DNA of 64,000 nt from Chimonanthus salicifolius (lineage: Eukaryota > Streptophyta > Magnoliopsida > Laurales > Calycanthaceae), in the NCBI GenBank assembly GCA_013350335.1, contig CM023539.1, positions 14,508,302 to 14,572,301 of the forward strand, given 5' to 3'. Below, in pieces: positions 12,884-25,101 of the stretch (the first letter of the stretch is position 1; each line of letters opens with the position of its first letter). Position numbers and translations under genes: made by a program. Under the pieces are notes generated by a model. It was not told the DNA's origin. It worked only from the letters and a program-made list of their open reading frames with translations, and did not search any database.

Positions 12884-14409
12884 CATGGGGTTCGTCCATA
12901 CACCATGACCGAACCCATGGTCCATTAATTCAATTAATTAGCATAATGCCATTGTACATAACCATGGTCACTTTCTTTGCTTAGGTTCCAAAATAATCCA
13001 TACACATAGTCCAATAACTAATTCATGGGGTTCGGCCATACATCATGGCCGAACCCTATGTCCAATATTTCCATATATTTACAACTTTGCCACCCATAAC
13101 GATCCTTCCACTATTCTCACCCTTCATGTGGATCTATAATAAACAAAACTTTAAGTCCAAAATGATCCATTACATTTCATGGGGTTCGGCCATACACCAT
13201 GGCAAAACCCTATGTCATTATTTTCACAAAATTACAAAATTGTCATTGATTCCCTCATTCATTTAAATTTTACCATAACTAGAACCTATAAAATTTCTTA
13301 ACCAAATCAGGTCATCAAATACACCCCATGGGGTTCGGCCATACATCATGGCCGAACCCATGATTCTCCACTTTGGCATGTAATTACATTTTTGCCATTA
13401 CCTTCATCATCAATCCATAACATACATTTGTATCCTTCACTTTATTTACAAAACACAAAGCATTACCCACAATTTTGATTCATGGAGTTCGGCCATACAC
13501 ATGGCCGAACCCATGATATCTTTGTTTCCAATCTTATCTCCACTTTCTATATTTAGAAGGTTTCCAAATTAATCTTCCACCCTTCCATAATTGGAAGGTT
13601 TCCATAAATAATCTCTACCTTCCATTTATTAGATAGTTTCCATAAATAAACTCCACCTTTCCATAATTGGAAGGTTTCCAAATTAATCTTCCATGGTCTA
13701 TAATTAGATACTTTCTAATTTCAATGTCCACCTTCCAAGAATAGAAACCTTCCATAAATACCACTTCTTAATTTGGCAACCTCCTTCCATAATTGGAAGC
13801 TTTCTAAATTTAGCAAACTCCTTCCATAATTGGAAGCTTTCTAAATTTAGCAACTAAAATGCATTTACCAATCCAAAACAACCCCATGGGGTTCGGCCAT
13901 ACACCATGGCCGAACCCTATGGTTCATGATCTTTGACCATTAATTTAGTTCATTAAATTTTATAATAACATCATCACAACTCCATGGGGTTCGGCCATAC
14001 ACCATGGTCGAACCCTATGGTTCAAGGTCCTCTCTTTTTGAAAACTAATCAATGATCTTCCATTTAACCATTCATTAAACCATATCTATCCATGGTTTCT
14101 AATCCATATAAATAACCCAAAGTTCATCCATTAGAATAACTAAAATCCTTCATGGTTTTTAATCCTCAAACCCATGAATTAAAACATGTCTAAGAAACCT
14201 CAAATCTGTAAAAATAATTGGTGGGGTTCAGCCATACACCATGGCCGAACCTTACCCCTTATTTTCTATTAAAATTAAACCCAATAAAATAAATCAAATC
14301 TTTCCATGGGGTTCGGCCATAGTGATTCTTTCTTTCCATTAAAATCATCCAAACATCATCCAATCTTCTTCCATGAGGTTCGGCCATACACCATGGCCGA
14401 ACCTTATGG
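12884..14409. repeat. Dispersed hairpin repeat family (about 10 copies)
   Basis: Copies of a near-perfect palindrome with arms GGGTTCGGCCAT and ATGGCCGAACCC and a 5-base loop, usually ACACC. They start near 12884, 13024, 13177, 13325, 13481, 13884, 13982, 14221, 14303 (left arm only) and 14371. They are separated by 90-400 bp of AT-rich, mostly unrelated DNA. All share the same arm order and most have flanking CATG/TATG. Confidence 0.85.
13581..13836. repeat. Short CTTCCATAATTGGAAG palindromes
   Basis: Four copies of the palindrome near 13581, 13656, 13783 and 13820, lying between two members of the longer hairpin family. The last two are embedded in a larger direct repeat with AGCTTTCTAAATTTAGCAA. 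They add a second class of foldback motif within the same LTR. Confidence 0.75.
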
Positions 14410-16499
14410 TTCTTTTATTTCAAAATAATTTTATCAAATGAGATACTAACCGTTTTCCGTTTGGTTTCTTGCTCTTCCAATCCTTCTCCTTTCTTCTTAA
14501 TTTTTTTGAACTAAGAACACCTCTTGCTGGTTGTTTTCTTCTTCTCCTTGCTCTTGATCTTGGCGAGAATGACAATTGAGAGAGAGAGGAAATAAAATTC
14601 GGCTATGGGTTGTAAAACCGTGTGCCTTGTCCTTCTCTCCTTTTATTACTCCCTCTTAATCCCAAGTTAGAAAGTGCTTAAGATAATCTTTCCTCCTTGA
14701 TACATTAGTAATTGCCGTGTACCCCTTGAGATAGCCATTGCCGACCCCTTGTTGCCTCTTTTAAAACCTCCTCTTGATTTAAATAGAAGGTGCCATTCAC
14801 CCCTCTCTTATTTTTGGAATGTGCTTAAGATAAACCATGCCCCATTGCCGTATGCCCTAATGTTTAAATTTAGACACTTCTTTTATTTAATTTAAGACTA
14901 TATGCATACCCTTTTTAAAAGATCCCATGCTCCTATCTTAGATTTTATTATCTAAAATTCGGCCAATCTTATCCCATACACGGCTATGCATAATCTTTTA
15001 TTTAATTTTGAACATAATGCATGACTAAATTAATTCAACCCACTTAATTTAAATTGAGACCAATTCCAAAACCGTTGGGTCCTAATTGGGCCCTAATTGG
15101 GTCATGGCCCAAATTCTTTATCCATATAAGATCCAATCTAAAATTCACAATTAAAATGGGTAATTTTCATATAAAATAGTAATTTGGAAATCCGAGGTAT
15201 TACAATAATTATTGGACCTTTCAACAATGTTAATGGCTAATTTCCAACTATCCGGGCAGGCTGAATCTCCTCACGGCCATTAGAACACTTAGCAAATCCC
15301 CTTCATTACTGTGAGTAAGCACCGGATTATTCCAATGTTCCAACATATACTACACCCAGTCAATTTCACAAGTCCAATATTACATTCCCAAAATACATTA
15401 AATCATGCAATGTTTTCCATTGTTCAATCACGTAAACAAAAATAGAGAATATCATGTACAATAAAGTAATGTTGTTGTTTTCCCTCACCTAAAAGTTCAT
15501 GAAGCGAAAATGAGAAATTCACGTATCATTTAAGCGATGATTACTCTTGAAGTCCAACGTTTGCTGCAAATAATATTTTAAAGATTCCAAGTACTATTAA
15601 TATGGGGATACTTAAGTTTCTTTAGCAATTTACTTTAAAAGAGTGCCAAATATGCTGATGTCCCAACTTTGATCTACGACAATCCTAATGTCCAAGGTTA
15701 AGGATGAAGGCTGGATATAAACACTGTATGGTCGAACCATGCCTAATCTAACTTGATGCCAATAAAACAATGGAAACCTTGTTCATGAAACATGAAGAGT
15801 TCTTTTAAGCTACTAGTAACTTCAACCAAGTAGGATAAGTAAATAGGTAAATAGAGTCATATCTTTCAAAGAAAAACATTGAATACTTTAACTCAATGAA
15901 ATAATAACAATTATAGAATCAGTTGAACGAGTGGAGTGGAAACCATAAGTGCCTTGTAAGAATAAGTACCTAGGTTTTAAAAACATGTCACTAAACTTTA
16001 TTAAAAGAGAGTAGTAACCATAACACTGATAATGATATTAAAATACTATTTTCCCATTGTAGATTGTTTTCTTCTCTCAAAACAAATTCAGATAGAAATA
16101 CATAAAAGTTGAAATATAGATGAAGGTTGAAAAGTAAGCAATTGTAATGAAAGAGCATAAACCAAATAAATAAGGTGGATTTAAAACAATAGCAAGGAAT
16201 GTAAGAAAAATCCTCCAAGCAAGGTTTTATTGTTTGAAACAAAAAGGGGTTGGCATGGTGGGTTTAACACATATATACGAAGAAAAAAGCTTTCTAAAAG
16301 TGATAAGGTGGACTAAAATAACAAATCCCGACTTAAACTAAAACAAGTAAGTAAGAAGATAATTAAAACAACCAATATAACTATATATATATGTACAATT
16401 GAATAAGTAATTTAAGAAAATAAGCAGAATAAATTTATAAACAAGTTTACAAGAATCTAGATCATAAAATACTTTAATCAAATACAATGATTAACAAAA

Positions 16500-16501
16500 T
16501 C

Positions 16502-16563
<62 letters not shown>

Positions 16564-16696
16564 CCCCCCCCCCCCCCCCCCCGCCACAAATCTATAATGT
16601 AAAACCCGTTAGATGTGTGATGCGTTGGATCGCGCCTATTCAGTTTGCAGTTAAACGGGTTACGACTCGTTCAGGCCGTAGAAAGGAGGGCATTAC
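16500..16696 (+). repeat. Inverted 3' end of family B LTR with expanded microsatellites
   Basis: Matches the last ~120 bp of the family B LTRs ending at 33054 and 60715 (the CGCCACAAATCT phrase through GCATTACA), but lies in plus orientation inside the minus-strand copy B1. The modest AT and C runs of the other copies are expanded here into (TA)n at 16506-16548 and a run of 19 C at 16564-16582. Confidence 0.7.
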
Positions 16697-19600
16697 AAAA
16701 ATCAAATTTTAATTTATCATTTGAATTTAATTAAAAGCTCAGCTAAATAAATTTCAAAAGGATTTTGAGAAAACTAATTTCTATGGGAAGTTCGACCCAA
16801 GAATGTGGGTTTCAAGGTTCCATCCAAAATTACTAATTTTAGATTTTTAATTACACAATTCTAATTGGAATTCTTAACTTTGCAAATTAAAATCTAATTT
16901 GATAATTAAATTTTCCATTCACTCAATCTCAACTCGAAGGGGATAAATTTGTAAATTTCTAATTAAGGAAAATGTGTGTGTAATCGGGGTCTATTGTTCA
17001 ATTCCTAAGTTTGAAGTGTGTTTTCTTCCCAAATAATTTTATCAAATAAAATAACAAACTACTTCAAACCATAATAATTTTCTAAACTAGTTCTACCCAC
17101 TACTACTGATCTGTTACTGCGGGTCGGGTCATTACATGGATGGTTAAGATTGAATGGGTTTTAGATATGGGCTTAGGTGGATTTGGGCTTAGGGTTAGTG
17201 AATTTGAATATGGACCTTGAGCATTGGATCTTGAACTGGGCTTAGACTTCTTGGACTGGAGACTTGGGCTTGCTGGACTTGGATTCACATAGGCATGTCC
17301 CACATTGGAGACTGCGCATGGAGTGTTTGGCCTGGCCCAGTGTCTGGCATTTGGAGCAAAGCTTGGCCCAACCTCAGTGGATCTCTGGCCGATGGATCTT
17401 GATTTCAAACTCTTGGGCTCTTTAATTGAGGACTTTCTTTAAAATTAAATAATTAATTAAACCAGTTAAAAATATAAATATTGAATTAATCCAGACTCTC
17501 ATAAACTGATCCAGATTAACCAATTTACATTTTGAAAAACTAAAAGTGGCATGATTTAATTATAAAATTTTGAATCTTCCATTTTAAGCTCTCTTCCGGC
17601 AATTATCCACTGCTTTATGATGATTTCCTATTTTACCCCGAATTTTTCTACAAAACTAAAATAAAGCATTAAATGCATTTATATACACAAAATCAAGGCT
17701 AAATAACCTAAATATAAGATCTAAAAATGTTATATTTCAAGACTCAACAATCTTCTCCAACAGGTATGTGCAATTCTTCTCTTCTCTTTATTGTTTTCTT
17801 CTAAATCTTTTCTCTTAATTCCCATCTTCTACCTCCATGTCTTCTCTCTCAAATTCAACCAGGCATAGTGAAATTGTTATTGAAAGTTTTCGAACAAGAG
17901 AGTAAGAGAATGGAGAGGAAGAGAGGGAAAAAGGAAAAAGAGAAAGAGAGAGAAGGACCTAAAGAAACCAATTTAATTTTGTAACTAATCTAGGTCTGGA
18001 CTAATGAAAAATTCGACCATGATAGATAAGTTGGATTTAAATTGGATTTTGACAATTGATTTTTTTTAAAGTTGTGAGAATTGACCTGTGGAAATTAATT
18101 CTAAAATTCTACTTCTATGGATTTAATGTTGTAAATTCAATTTCCATGGATGGAGAACCTAAATTTTGATTTCTAAACTATCTAGTACCTTTGAAGGTTA
18201 ATTCTACATTCTGAAAACCCAATTGTGGAATTTTAAAACCATGTCTTTGATGGTGAAACATTGTAAGATTGATTCTCAGGTTCAAAATCTCATTTTTTAT
18301 GCGTTGTCGCAAAAAAATTCATAGTCAGGGGTACCGATATCCGTTCACGAAGAAATTTATATTTATGGAAACTAGACAGATAGATCAAGCTAAAATCAAA
18401 TTTTAGATTTAATGAATAAGGTTTGTTACCCCGAATCTGATCTACAAGACATACCAAATTTCGGACCTGGATTCTGAGACAATTTTGTAGCAGTTTGTTA
18501 AAATAATTATAACTTGGGTTGTGAGAATCGAAACGATGTAAAAATTCTGTCTATTTTCAAGGGAAGAAGGAGATCTATCTCCAGTAAAAATTTGAGAAAT
18601 AAATAAGTTCCTTTAATGGATTAAGTTAGGTCTGCAAGCCGAAATTTTGTTTAAGGACTGCAATTTGTTTGGTAGTGTAGCTGTTGGAGTACAATGGCCA
18701 TAACTTGGGCTAGGAAAATCGGTTTGGGCCAAACAAAGCATTTTAGAATCCTCATTCTGAGACCTATCTACTATAAAAATATAAAACTCTAATAAAACTT
18801 ATATTGTTCCCATAAAATTTCACAATAAGAATGAAATTTTGTATTGTTTTGATTTTCTTGGAAACTTAGACAAATTGTGGAAAACCTTGGTGTTTTGGGT
18901 CTGTAATTGTTGGAACAAAACCTTGTGAATCTAAAAGGATGGACTCATCTAATTTTAATAGTTGAAAGGAATTTATCCTAAGAGGTTTGGAACTTTAAAT
19001 AAATTGCAAGCAAAGTTGGGACTTAAAGCTAGTGGTTGAACCTTAGATTTTGGCATTTGTTTCACTTTGTAAATTCTAGATGAGGGAATCAATAAACTTA
19101 TATATGTTATTTACTGATTTATGGAATCCCTTTAAAATTTATGTTTTGGTGTGTTTGAATGCATGAATTGGGTTTAGATAAAAGGGTTGAGAATTTGTAG
19201 TTTAAATAGGTAAAGTACTGGTGGATCTCACGAAATATAAAGGGAATGCATTATGACTAAGTGTTTAAGCCCCTGAGTGTCTCAGTCTATCCGGACTTGT
19301 GATTTTACCTGTTTATCTCGTTGAAAAACTCATGATATGTATTTTTATACCATGATTATTTGGGAATTCTTGTTCGAATGTGCTACATGATTGTGTTCGT
19401 TTCTTTCACTGGGCTTGGTGCTCATTCCCCATTACATTTCAGGGAGTTAGATCAAGGTCAAGCTCAGAAGCAGATTTAGGATTTTATGGAGCTCCTAGAA
19501 CAATAAAGCCTTAGATCATTTGAATTTCTAATTTAGAGACACTTAGATTTGGTTTTGAATTTATTTATTTGAGACACATTGAGTGTCCTTTGAGGATTTG

Positions 19601-19988
19601 TAATAAGTTTAAATTTGGTTTGAGACTTTATTTTTGCCATGGGTGTGAGACAATGAGATTAGTTGTCAAACATCTGACAATGAGATTAGTTATTTGATTT
19701 ATTTTTGTGGTTGGCTTGATATCTCATACTTGTTAAATGACATATCTGACGTGGAAAATTATTTTATTTGATCATGGCTTCGTATAGATTATTTTAACCA
19801 AGAGAATTATTGTGAATGAATATTGTGGAACAATATTGGTAAAAAAAAAAAGGGAAAATAAATGGAGCCATGTAAAGATATTCCCATTTTGAATCGCTTA
19901 TTTTTAACTTAGTGGGGCTCCATCTACACTCTGGATGGGTGGGTCCTTACATTAAGAGCATTGATTCGATTGTATTAGCAATCATGAT

Positions 19989-20219
19989 TGTGTAGAAATG
20001 ATAGACCCAAAAAGCAATCACAAGAGAAGAAAAATTTACATGGAAACCTCTTAAGTGAAAAACCACGAGAGAAAGAGAGATTTTATTATTGTGTTGTATC
20101 TAACAATTACAGCAGTTGTGTATATATAATTACAAAAACCAAAAGAGTCCTAACTGAATTAAGAGACTCATTGTATTGAGAGATTCAACTCTACTCAAAC
20201 TCTCTCTACAAAATCAACA
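19989..20219 (-). repeat. 3' LTR of a Ty1/copia element
   Basis: About 231 bp, read on the minus strand from TGTTGATTTTG to CTACACA. It sits directly downstream (minus strand) of the copia RNase H remnant. A purine-rich tract (AACTTAAAGGAGAG, minus strand, about 20221-20235) precedes it, as expected for second-strand priming. The outer end could be 19989 or 19991. Confidence 0.65.
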
Positions 20220-20229
20220 CTCTCCTTTA

Positions 20230-20762
20230 AGTTGGTGCGAAAATATTGATGGAGCCCAACTTAGACCATACTTCCTTAAATTTCATAGTAGGAAGACTTT
20301 TGATGATGATATATACTAGTTGTTGGTTACTGCGAACAAATGGGGTACAAATAACATTGGCTTGCATATCTTTTCAAACAAAGTGACAATCCACCTCAAT
20401 ATGTTTTGTCCACTCATGATAAACTAGATTAGAAACAATATGTACAGTTTTCTGATTATCACAAAACATTTGTGTCGTTTGAGTAGAACCAAAACTCAAA
20501 TCCTACAATAAAGCTCGAAGCCAAATAATTTCACTAATGGTTGAAGCCATTGCGTGATATTCTGCGTCTGTACTTGATCGTGCAACAACAATCAGTTTTT
20601 TACTCTTCCAAGTTACCAAGTTATCTTCCACAAAGTTACAATATTCTATTGTAGATCGATGATCAACAGAACATCCAGACCAACTAGAATCAGCAAAGGA
20701 AGTAATGGAACAGTGATCATTCCCATGCATCCATATACCTATTCCTTGTGAATATTGTGAAA
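20230..20762 (-). pseudogene. Ty1/copia reverse transcriptase-RNase H, C-terminal fragment
   Basis: The minus strand encodes the end of a copia polyprotein. One open segment (20503-20730) carries the RNase H signature FADSSWSG, then WKSKKLIVVARSS and DAEYHAMA. A stop follows, and translation then resumes with FCDNQ, HIEVDCHFV and a C-terminal stretch up to the polypurine tract, broken by further stops. RNase H would degrade RNA in the RNA:DNA hybrid during reverse transcription. Gag, protease, integrase and most of the RT are missing; homology stops near 20762, where a family C fragment begins. Dead. Confidence 0.85.
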
Positions 20763-20769
20763 TTTTAAA

Positions 20770-21597
20770 TGTGAGGTCGAACCCATCGGAACTTAGGAAA
20801 ATATATCTATGAAAAACATACCATTGAATTATGTAGTTTAAGAAATTTAGAAAATATGGAATTAATTCTCTAATCTAGGAAATTTAATTTTAATTTATTA
20901 ACATTCTAAAAATAGAAAACAAAATCTAAAAATAGAATTCACATCTAAACGTAGAAACTATCCATTAAAAAAATCTAATTTCCATGAAAAAACACAAAAT
21001 TTAATGTAATTTCAATTAAGATGGTGGAATTAATCTAAAAATTATAAATAATTTTTATCTAACTTAGAATACAAAATTAAGATGCAATTAATTAATTATC
21101 AATATAGTTCCACAATTTCCATGATTTTGAATTTTTATAAAAAAAATAAATATAAAAACATCTAAAATTACATATGTACATATTTACAATGGAACTAGAT
21201 CAAAGAATCAAGGAGACCTAGCATCGGATTCTACCTCCATTAAATCCATAGTTTTCTAATTATTTATTTATTAATTCCCAATTTTTAGAGATTCAAACAT
21301 TTAAGTTCACTAATATGGTGTTCAAAAATTGATTTTTCTTCGCTTAAAAGTGTGAATTCTAAGCATTTAATGTATCCAATTTTAATTCAAAAGGCAATGG
21401 TTCAAAGAAATTAATCTAAGCATCTAATGTATCCAATTAAATGGAAAACAATAAATCAAAGAAAATTACCTTTTATCAATTAAAACACAAAGCCGGGATT
21501 AATCAAATATTAATATTAACTACCAAAAATACATGATATTAGTGGTGAAAATAATTTACATTTCTTAATGTAATGAAGCCAAAATCATAAAGTAATC
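20770..21597 (-). mobile_element. Family C LTR fragment (C3)
   Basis: The first ~450 bp closely match C1 (about 205-650), including GAAAAACATACCATTGAATTA. It abuts the copia remnant on one side and is cut at 21598 by the start of a family B LTR. I could not find its continuation beyond that LTR. Non-coding. Confidence 0.6.
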
Positions 21598-24500
21598 TGT
21601 AACGACCCGTTCTGATTTACCCAATTTTTGGAGAGATTTTTTGATCTCCAAGTTGTTTGAGGGATTTCGATAGTATTGGGGTGAGTGTGGGCTATGTAGT
21701 GACCCCAGTTTGCCTAAATTTGAGTTCCGGAAACTCGAAGGGGACATTTTGGTAATTTTATAATTGTTATATAATGTCATGAAAATCTTTGAAAAATCAC
21801 ACGTTTTCCCGATCGACGTTTGGTATTCGAGATTTTCGGGTTATCAAATTCATTGTATTTTAATCTTTTGAAAAGAAATTTTAAAAACTTGCATTTTTTT
21901 TTATTTCAAAAAAAAATTGAAAACCTTAAAACCCCCAAGCCCTAACCCATTGAAACCTCTCTCAGCACTGTAGCCACTTACGCTACAGTGTCGCCGCACA
22001 CACTCCCCGCTTTTCGTAGCTCCCCTCTATTCCTCTCTCGATCTCTCTCTCGGTAACCCTCTCTTTCTCCCTTCTTGGTTTCCCTCTCTCTCAGACTTCT
22101 TCTTCTCATCTTCCATCTTCTTCGTCTTCCCTCACTCGGCGCGCACCCTTCCCTTGGTCATGCCTTAGCTGAGCCCTACCTTCATATTCCCTTCCTCCAC
22201 GCCTCTACGGTGGATTTCCGCCACTTCTCAACTTCCCATCATTACCTCTGCTACCAACTCAGCAGGTTCCAGGTACCTCCTTCCTTCCCCTTTCCCCACT
22301 TCAATAGCAAATGGGTAGCAGGTCAATCGAATCGAATAAAACTAAAATAACAAATGAGTCTCTTGATTGTGTTTGTATGAATTTCTTTTACTTCAAACTG
22401 TATAAAATAAAAATAAATAAATAAATAAACACACACAAAATGTAAAATTTAATGAGTTTAAGTGGACCCCCGATCGCACATTTTCCCTCCTAAAGTATTG
22501 GTGTACTGAAAATAAAATTCAATAAAAATTTATAAGTAAAATTTTCTGTATTTAAAAGGATAATTAAAATGTAAGAATAAAAGTTTAATAAATGTTTATT
22601 CCAAGGCAGTGAGTTTAATTAAAATCCTTTCCTATTTAAATGTAATTAGTGGGGGTATATTTATATATGGTGTTAATATATAAACAACTCAAACCTGTGT
22701 GGACCCCTTGGAAAACCCACACACCTCTTTCTTTAAAGTGCTAGTTTTACTAAAATATCACCATCGATCCCCTCTCTTTACAATACCATGCGATTCTTCC
22801 TTCCCTTTACTGTTTCCTTCTTCTCCTCTCTTTCCCAAAAAAAAAAATGGTAACCCGATCTTTACCTTTCGATGGAAACTTCCCCAAAAATTTGATTCCC
22901 TTTCCTACTTCTCTTCTCCAAAGGGAAATCTAACCTTCCATATGTGTTATTGCGGACCGAATCACCTATATAGAGACCCCCAACTCACCGTCTCTTCCTC
23001 TCTTCACTCTATTATACATCTCTTCAAGCAACAGAAGCCCTAAGGCGTTTCTTACTTCCCATCTCAAGCTCTTGCCGCTCTTGACGTCAGATCCGCTAGA
23101 GTTGCAGCAGTTCCCTAATCTCCAGGTACTACCCACTTCTCACATGCTGCAACCGTTTAAATGTTGCCCCTTTTAATATAAGCCTTCCTCCCTTTCTTGT
23201 TACTTTTATTATTGCCTAAAATCCTACATGTTTTCTTCATAAAAATAAATAAATAAACTTTCGACTTCTTTCATGTAGCCTACAACATTATTCTATTAAA
23301 ATAAAAATTCAAGCCCTTCTATTTGATTCTTTATTTTATTTGGTTATTAGAATAAATTAATTGATGATTTTGGACTTGTCTCTTTTTCCTCATCCAGTGG
23401 AATTACACATGTTTTCTTGGGCTTCCCTTAACTTCTTTTATTTCCTTGGACTAAATGCATGATATGTTTTAGACCTACCTATCTGAGTACATTTTTGTAA
23501 AACCATCTTCAAACTTAGAGATTCCCATCCACATATTTAAATCTTTGTTACAACACCGTGGGACTCCTCCTCAATACTCATTCACCTACCTTAAACAATT
23601 GACTCATTTTATCAAAAAAGAAATATATGTATATAATGTATTTCAGATTCAAAGTATTATTATTATTGTAATATTTATGAACTACTTTTCCTTCCCCAAT
23701 GCTACTTAACTAAAAATCATCTAATGGTGTATTTCACAAGGTAGCCTACAATTGTTTTTGACAGTCTAGATCATACATGTATAGTTTATTCTTATTTTAG
23801 GTTTTCTCATTATCTCAGTTAATTTGATTTGGAGTCTACATTATCTTACCTGTCCTTATTTTGAAAATATTTAAAACATTTATTTAGGTGATCTTTTGCC
23901 GGTCATATTTGGACATTAAGAAAGATATGAATTAATAATATCAATGTCCAGAATTTTCTCCCACCCTTATATTTTTTATATATAATTTGAAAATTTGTCT
24001 AATACTTATTTAACTATTTAAAACTATCTATGTTATTTAGTTTTGTTTTGTTTTACCAATTTAAAATGACCCAAATTGTAATAGTTTAATACCTACCTTG
24101 CAATGATTTATTATTTTCATGAAGTAGTCTTCCTCAAGTAATTGATTTCAATTACTTTAATTTTAAAATTTTATCACTCATCCTATAACATTATTATAAT
24201 GTTTATTTCGTTCATTCAATTAGGCTTTCAACCTATATATTTGATTTATTGAGATTGTATAAATATTTTCACCTAATTTTCATTCAGCTTTACATATTTA
24301 TTCTTATTCTTAATATTTGTAACATCTTGTTACTATTATTTAAAATCTGAATTCGTTGATATATGATTTTGAATCTTTTGTTATCAATGTTAGTAAACAA
24401 CTTTCATATCTCTATTCAAACTGGTTTCGAGAAAAGAATGTGAACCATGAAGTGGAAGAGTATTATTATTATTTTTTAAATCATTATCAGTATTAATATT

Positions 24501-25101
24501 ATTATTCTATTTTATAAGGTATGATTATTTTTTTAACTTGATACTTGTTCTTACAAAGAACTTATAGCCTCATTCAATTCATGTTACTATTTTACAATCA
24601 TTGTTACTTCATTTAGTCAGGTTGTTTAATATTTTTAACTTTAAAGAACAATTACCTATTGCTTAGACAAGATTTCTGATGTTTATTAGCACTAAGCTGG
24701 ATTAGGTAATGTTCGGCCATATAGATTATGGATTCAACATTCACTCATCTTTTTGGACCTTAGGATAACAGTAGGCCATGGTTGAGACAGCAACATACCT
24801 CACATTTATTTAATGTGAACTATTAGAGGGACTCAATAATTCATATGTTAATGGTACTTGGAACCTTTAAATAAATGTGCAGCACTTCCCGGATGTCCTA
24901 TTGACTGATTTCAAATTGGAATGCGTGAGGATTCATCACATACACTTCGCAAGCTTTTTAGGTGAGGGAAAACAATACACTATACTTTGATTGTACATGA
25001 TATTCTCTATTTTTGGTTTATGTAATTGAGCAATAACAAATATTGCATGATGTATTGTATTTTGGAATGTAATATTGGACCTATGAAATAGACTGGGTAT
25101 T

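Larger units (their letters stand above)
11667..15204 (-). mobile_element. Solo LTR E1 (3.5 kb), innermost element, rich in hairpin repeats
   Basis: Begins TGTAACACCCC and ends GAGGTATTACA, with the perfect 5-bp TSD ATAAT (11662-11666 and 15205-15209). Orientation is inferred as minus, because the minus-strand start TGTAATACC resembles other LTR starts here. It is non-coding. It contains an 88-bp tandem duplication (12389-12561), about ten dispersed copies of a GGGTTCGGCCAT/ATGGCCGAACCC hairpin (12884-14409), and four ATAATT-centred CTTCC palindromes (13581-13836). Its family is not recognised. Confidence 0.72.
10417..17136 (-). mobile_element. LTR of family B (copy B1), nested in C2, internally rearranged
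   Basis: Runs from TGTAATGCC (10417) to GGTCATTACA (17136), flanked by the perfect 5-bp TSD TGGAT (10412-10416 and 17137-17141). On the minus strand, 15210 to about 16490 matches the family B LTR near 24000-25000, and 10417-11660 matches its 3' end near 32000-33054. It is interrupted by E1. A second copy of the family B 3' end lies at about 16500-16696 in the opposite (plus) orientation, so this copy has been rearranged. No coding sequence is seen. Confidence 0.68.
8522..17749 (-). mobile_element. Solo LTR, family C (copy C2), nested in family D
   Basis: Ends are TGTTGA on the left and TCAACA on the right, flanked by the perfect 5-bp TSD ATCTT (8517-8521 and 17750-17754). It is itself interrupted at 10416/17142 by B1; without that insert it is about 2.5 kb. 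The left part matches the terminal section of C1 and of the 57209-59105 copy. The right part (about 17650-17749) matches the other end of C1. A TATA-like box lies at 9547-9554 (minus strand). The stretch 9590-10416 is a degenerate GATGGAT/GAATG-rich sequence. Confidence 0.75.
7788..19951 (+). mobile_element. Solo LTR, family D (outermost of a four-level nest)
   Basis: Begins TGTAACGACCC and ends GGGTCCTTACA, flanked by the perfect 5-bp TSD TTAAG (7783-7787 and 19952-19956). It is interrupted at 8521/17755 by the family C element. Without the insert it is about 2.9 kb. Toward the right end (about 19400-19450) it has a phrase resembling the 3' regions of the other LTRs here (TTCACTGGGCTTGGTGCTC). 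No coding region is seen. The retroelement superfamily is probably Ty3/gypsy, by similarity of the ends only. Confidence 0.75.

Noticed and set aside
12884..14409. CRISPR-like array
   Set aside because: The repeats are palindromic and recurring, but spacing is irregular (90-400 bp), there are no cas genes, and the context is a plant LTR.
17103..17408. 101-codon minus-strand ORF rich in Ser/Pro
   Set aside because: It spans the B1/C2 insertion border, so it is a chance fusion of two non-coding LTR sequences.
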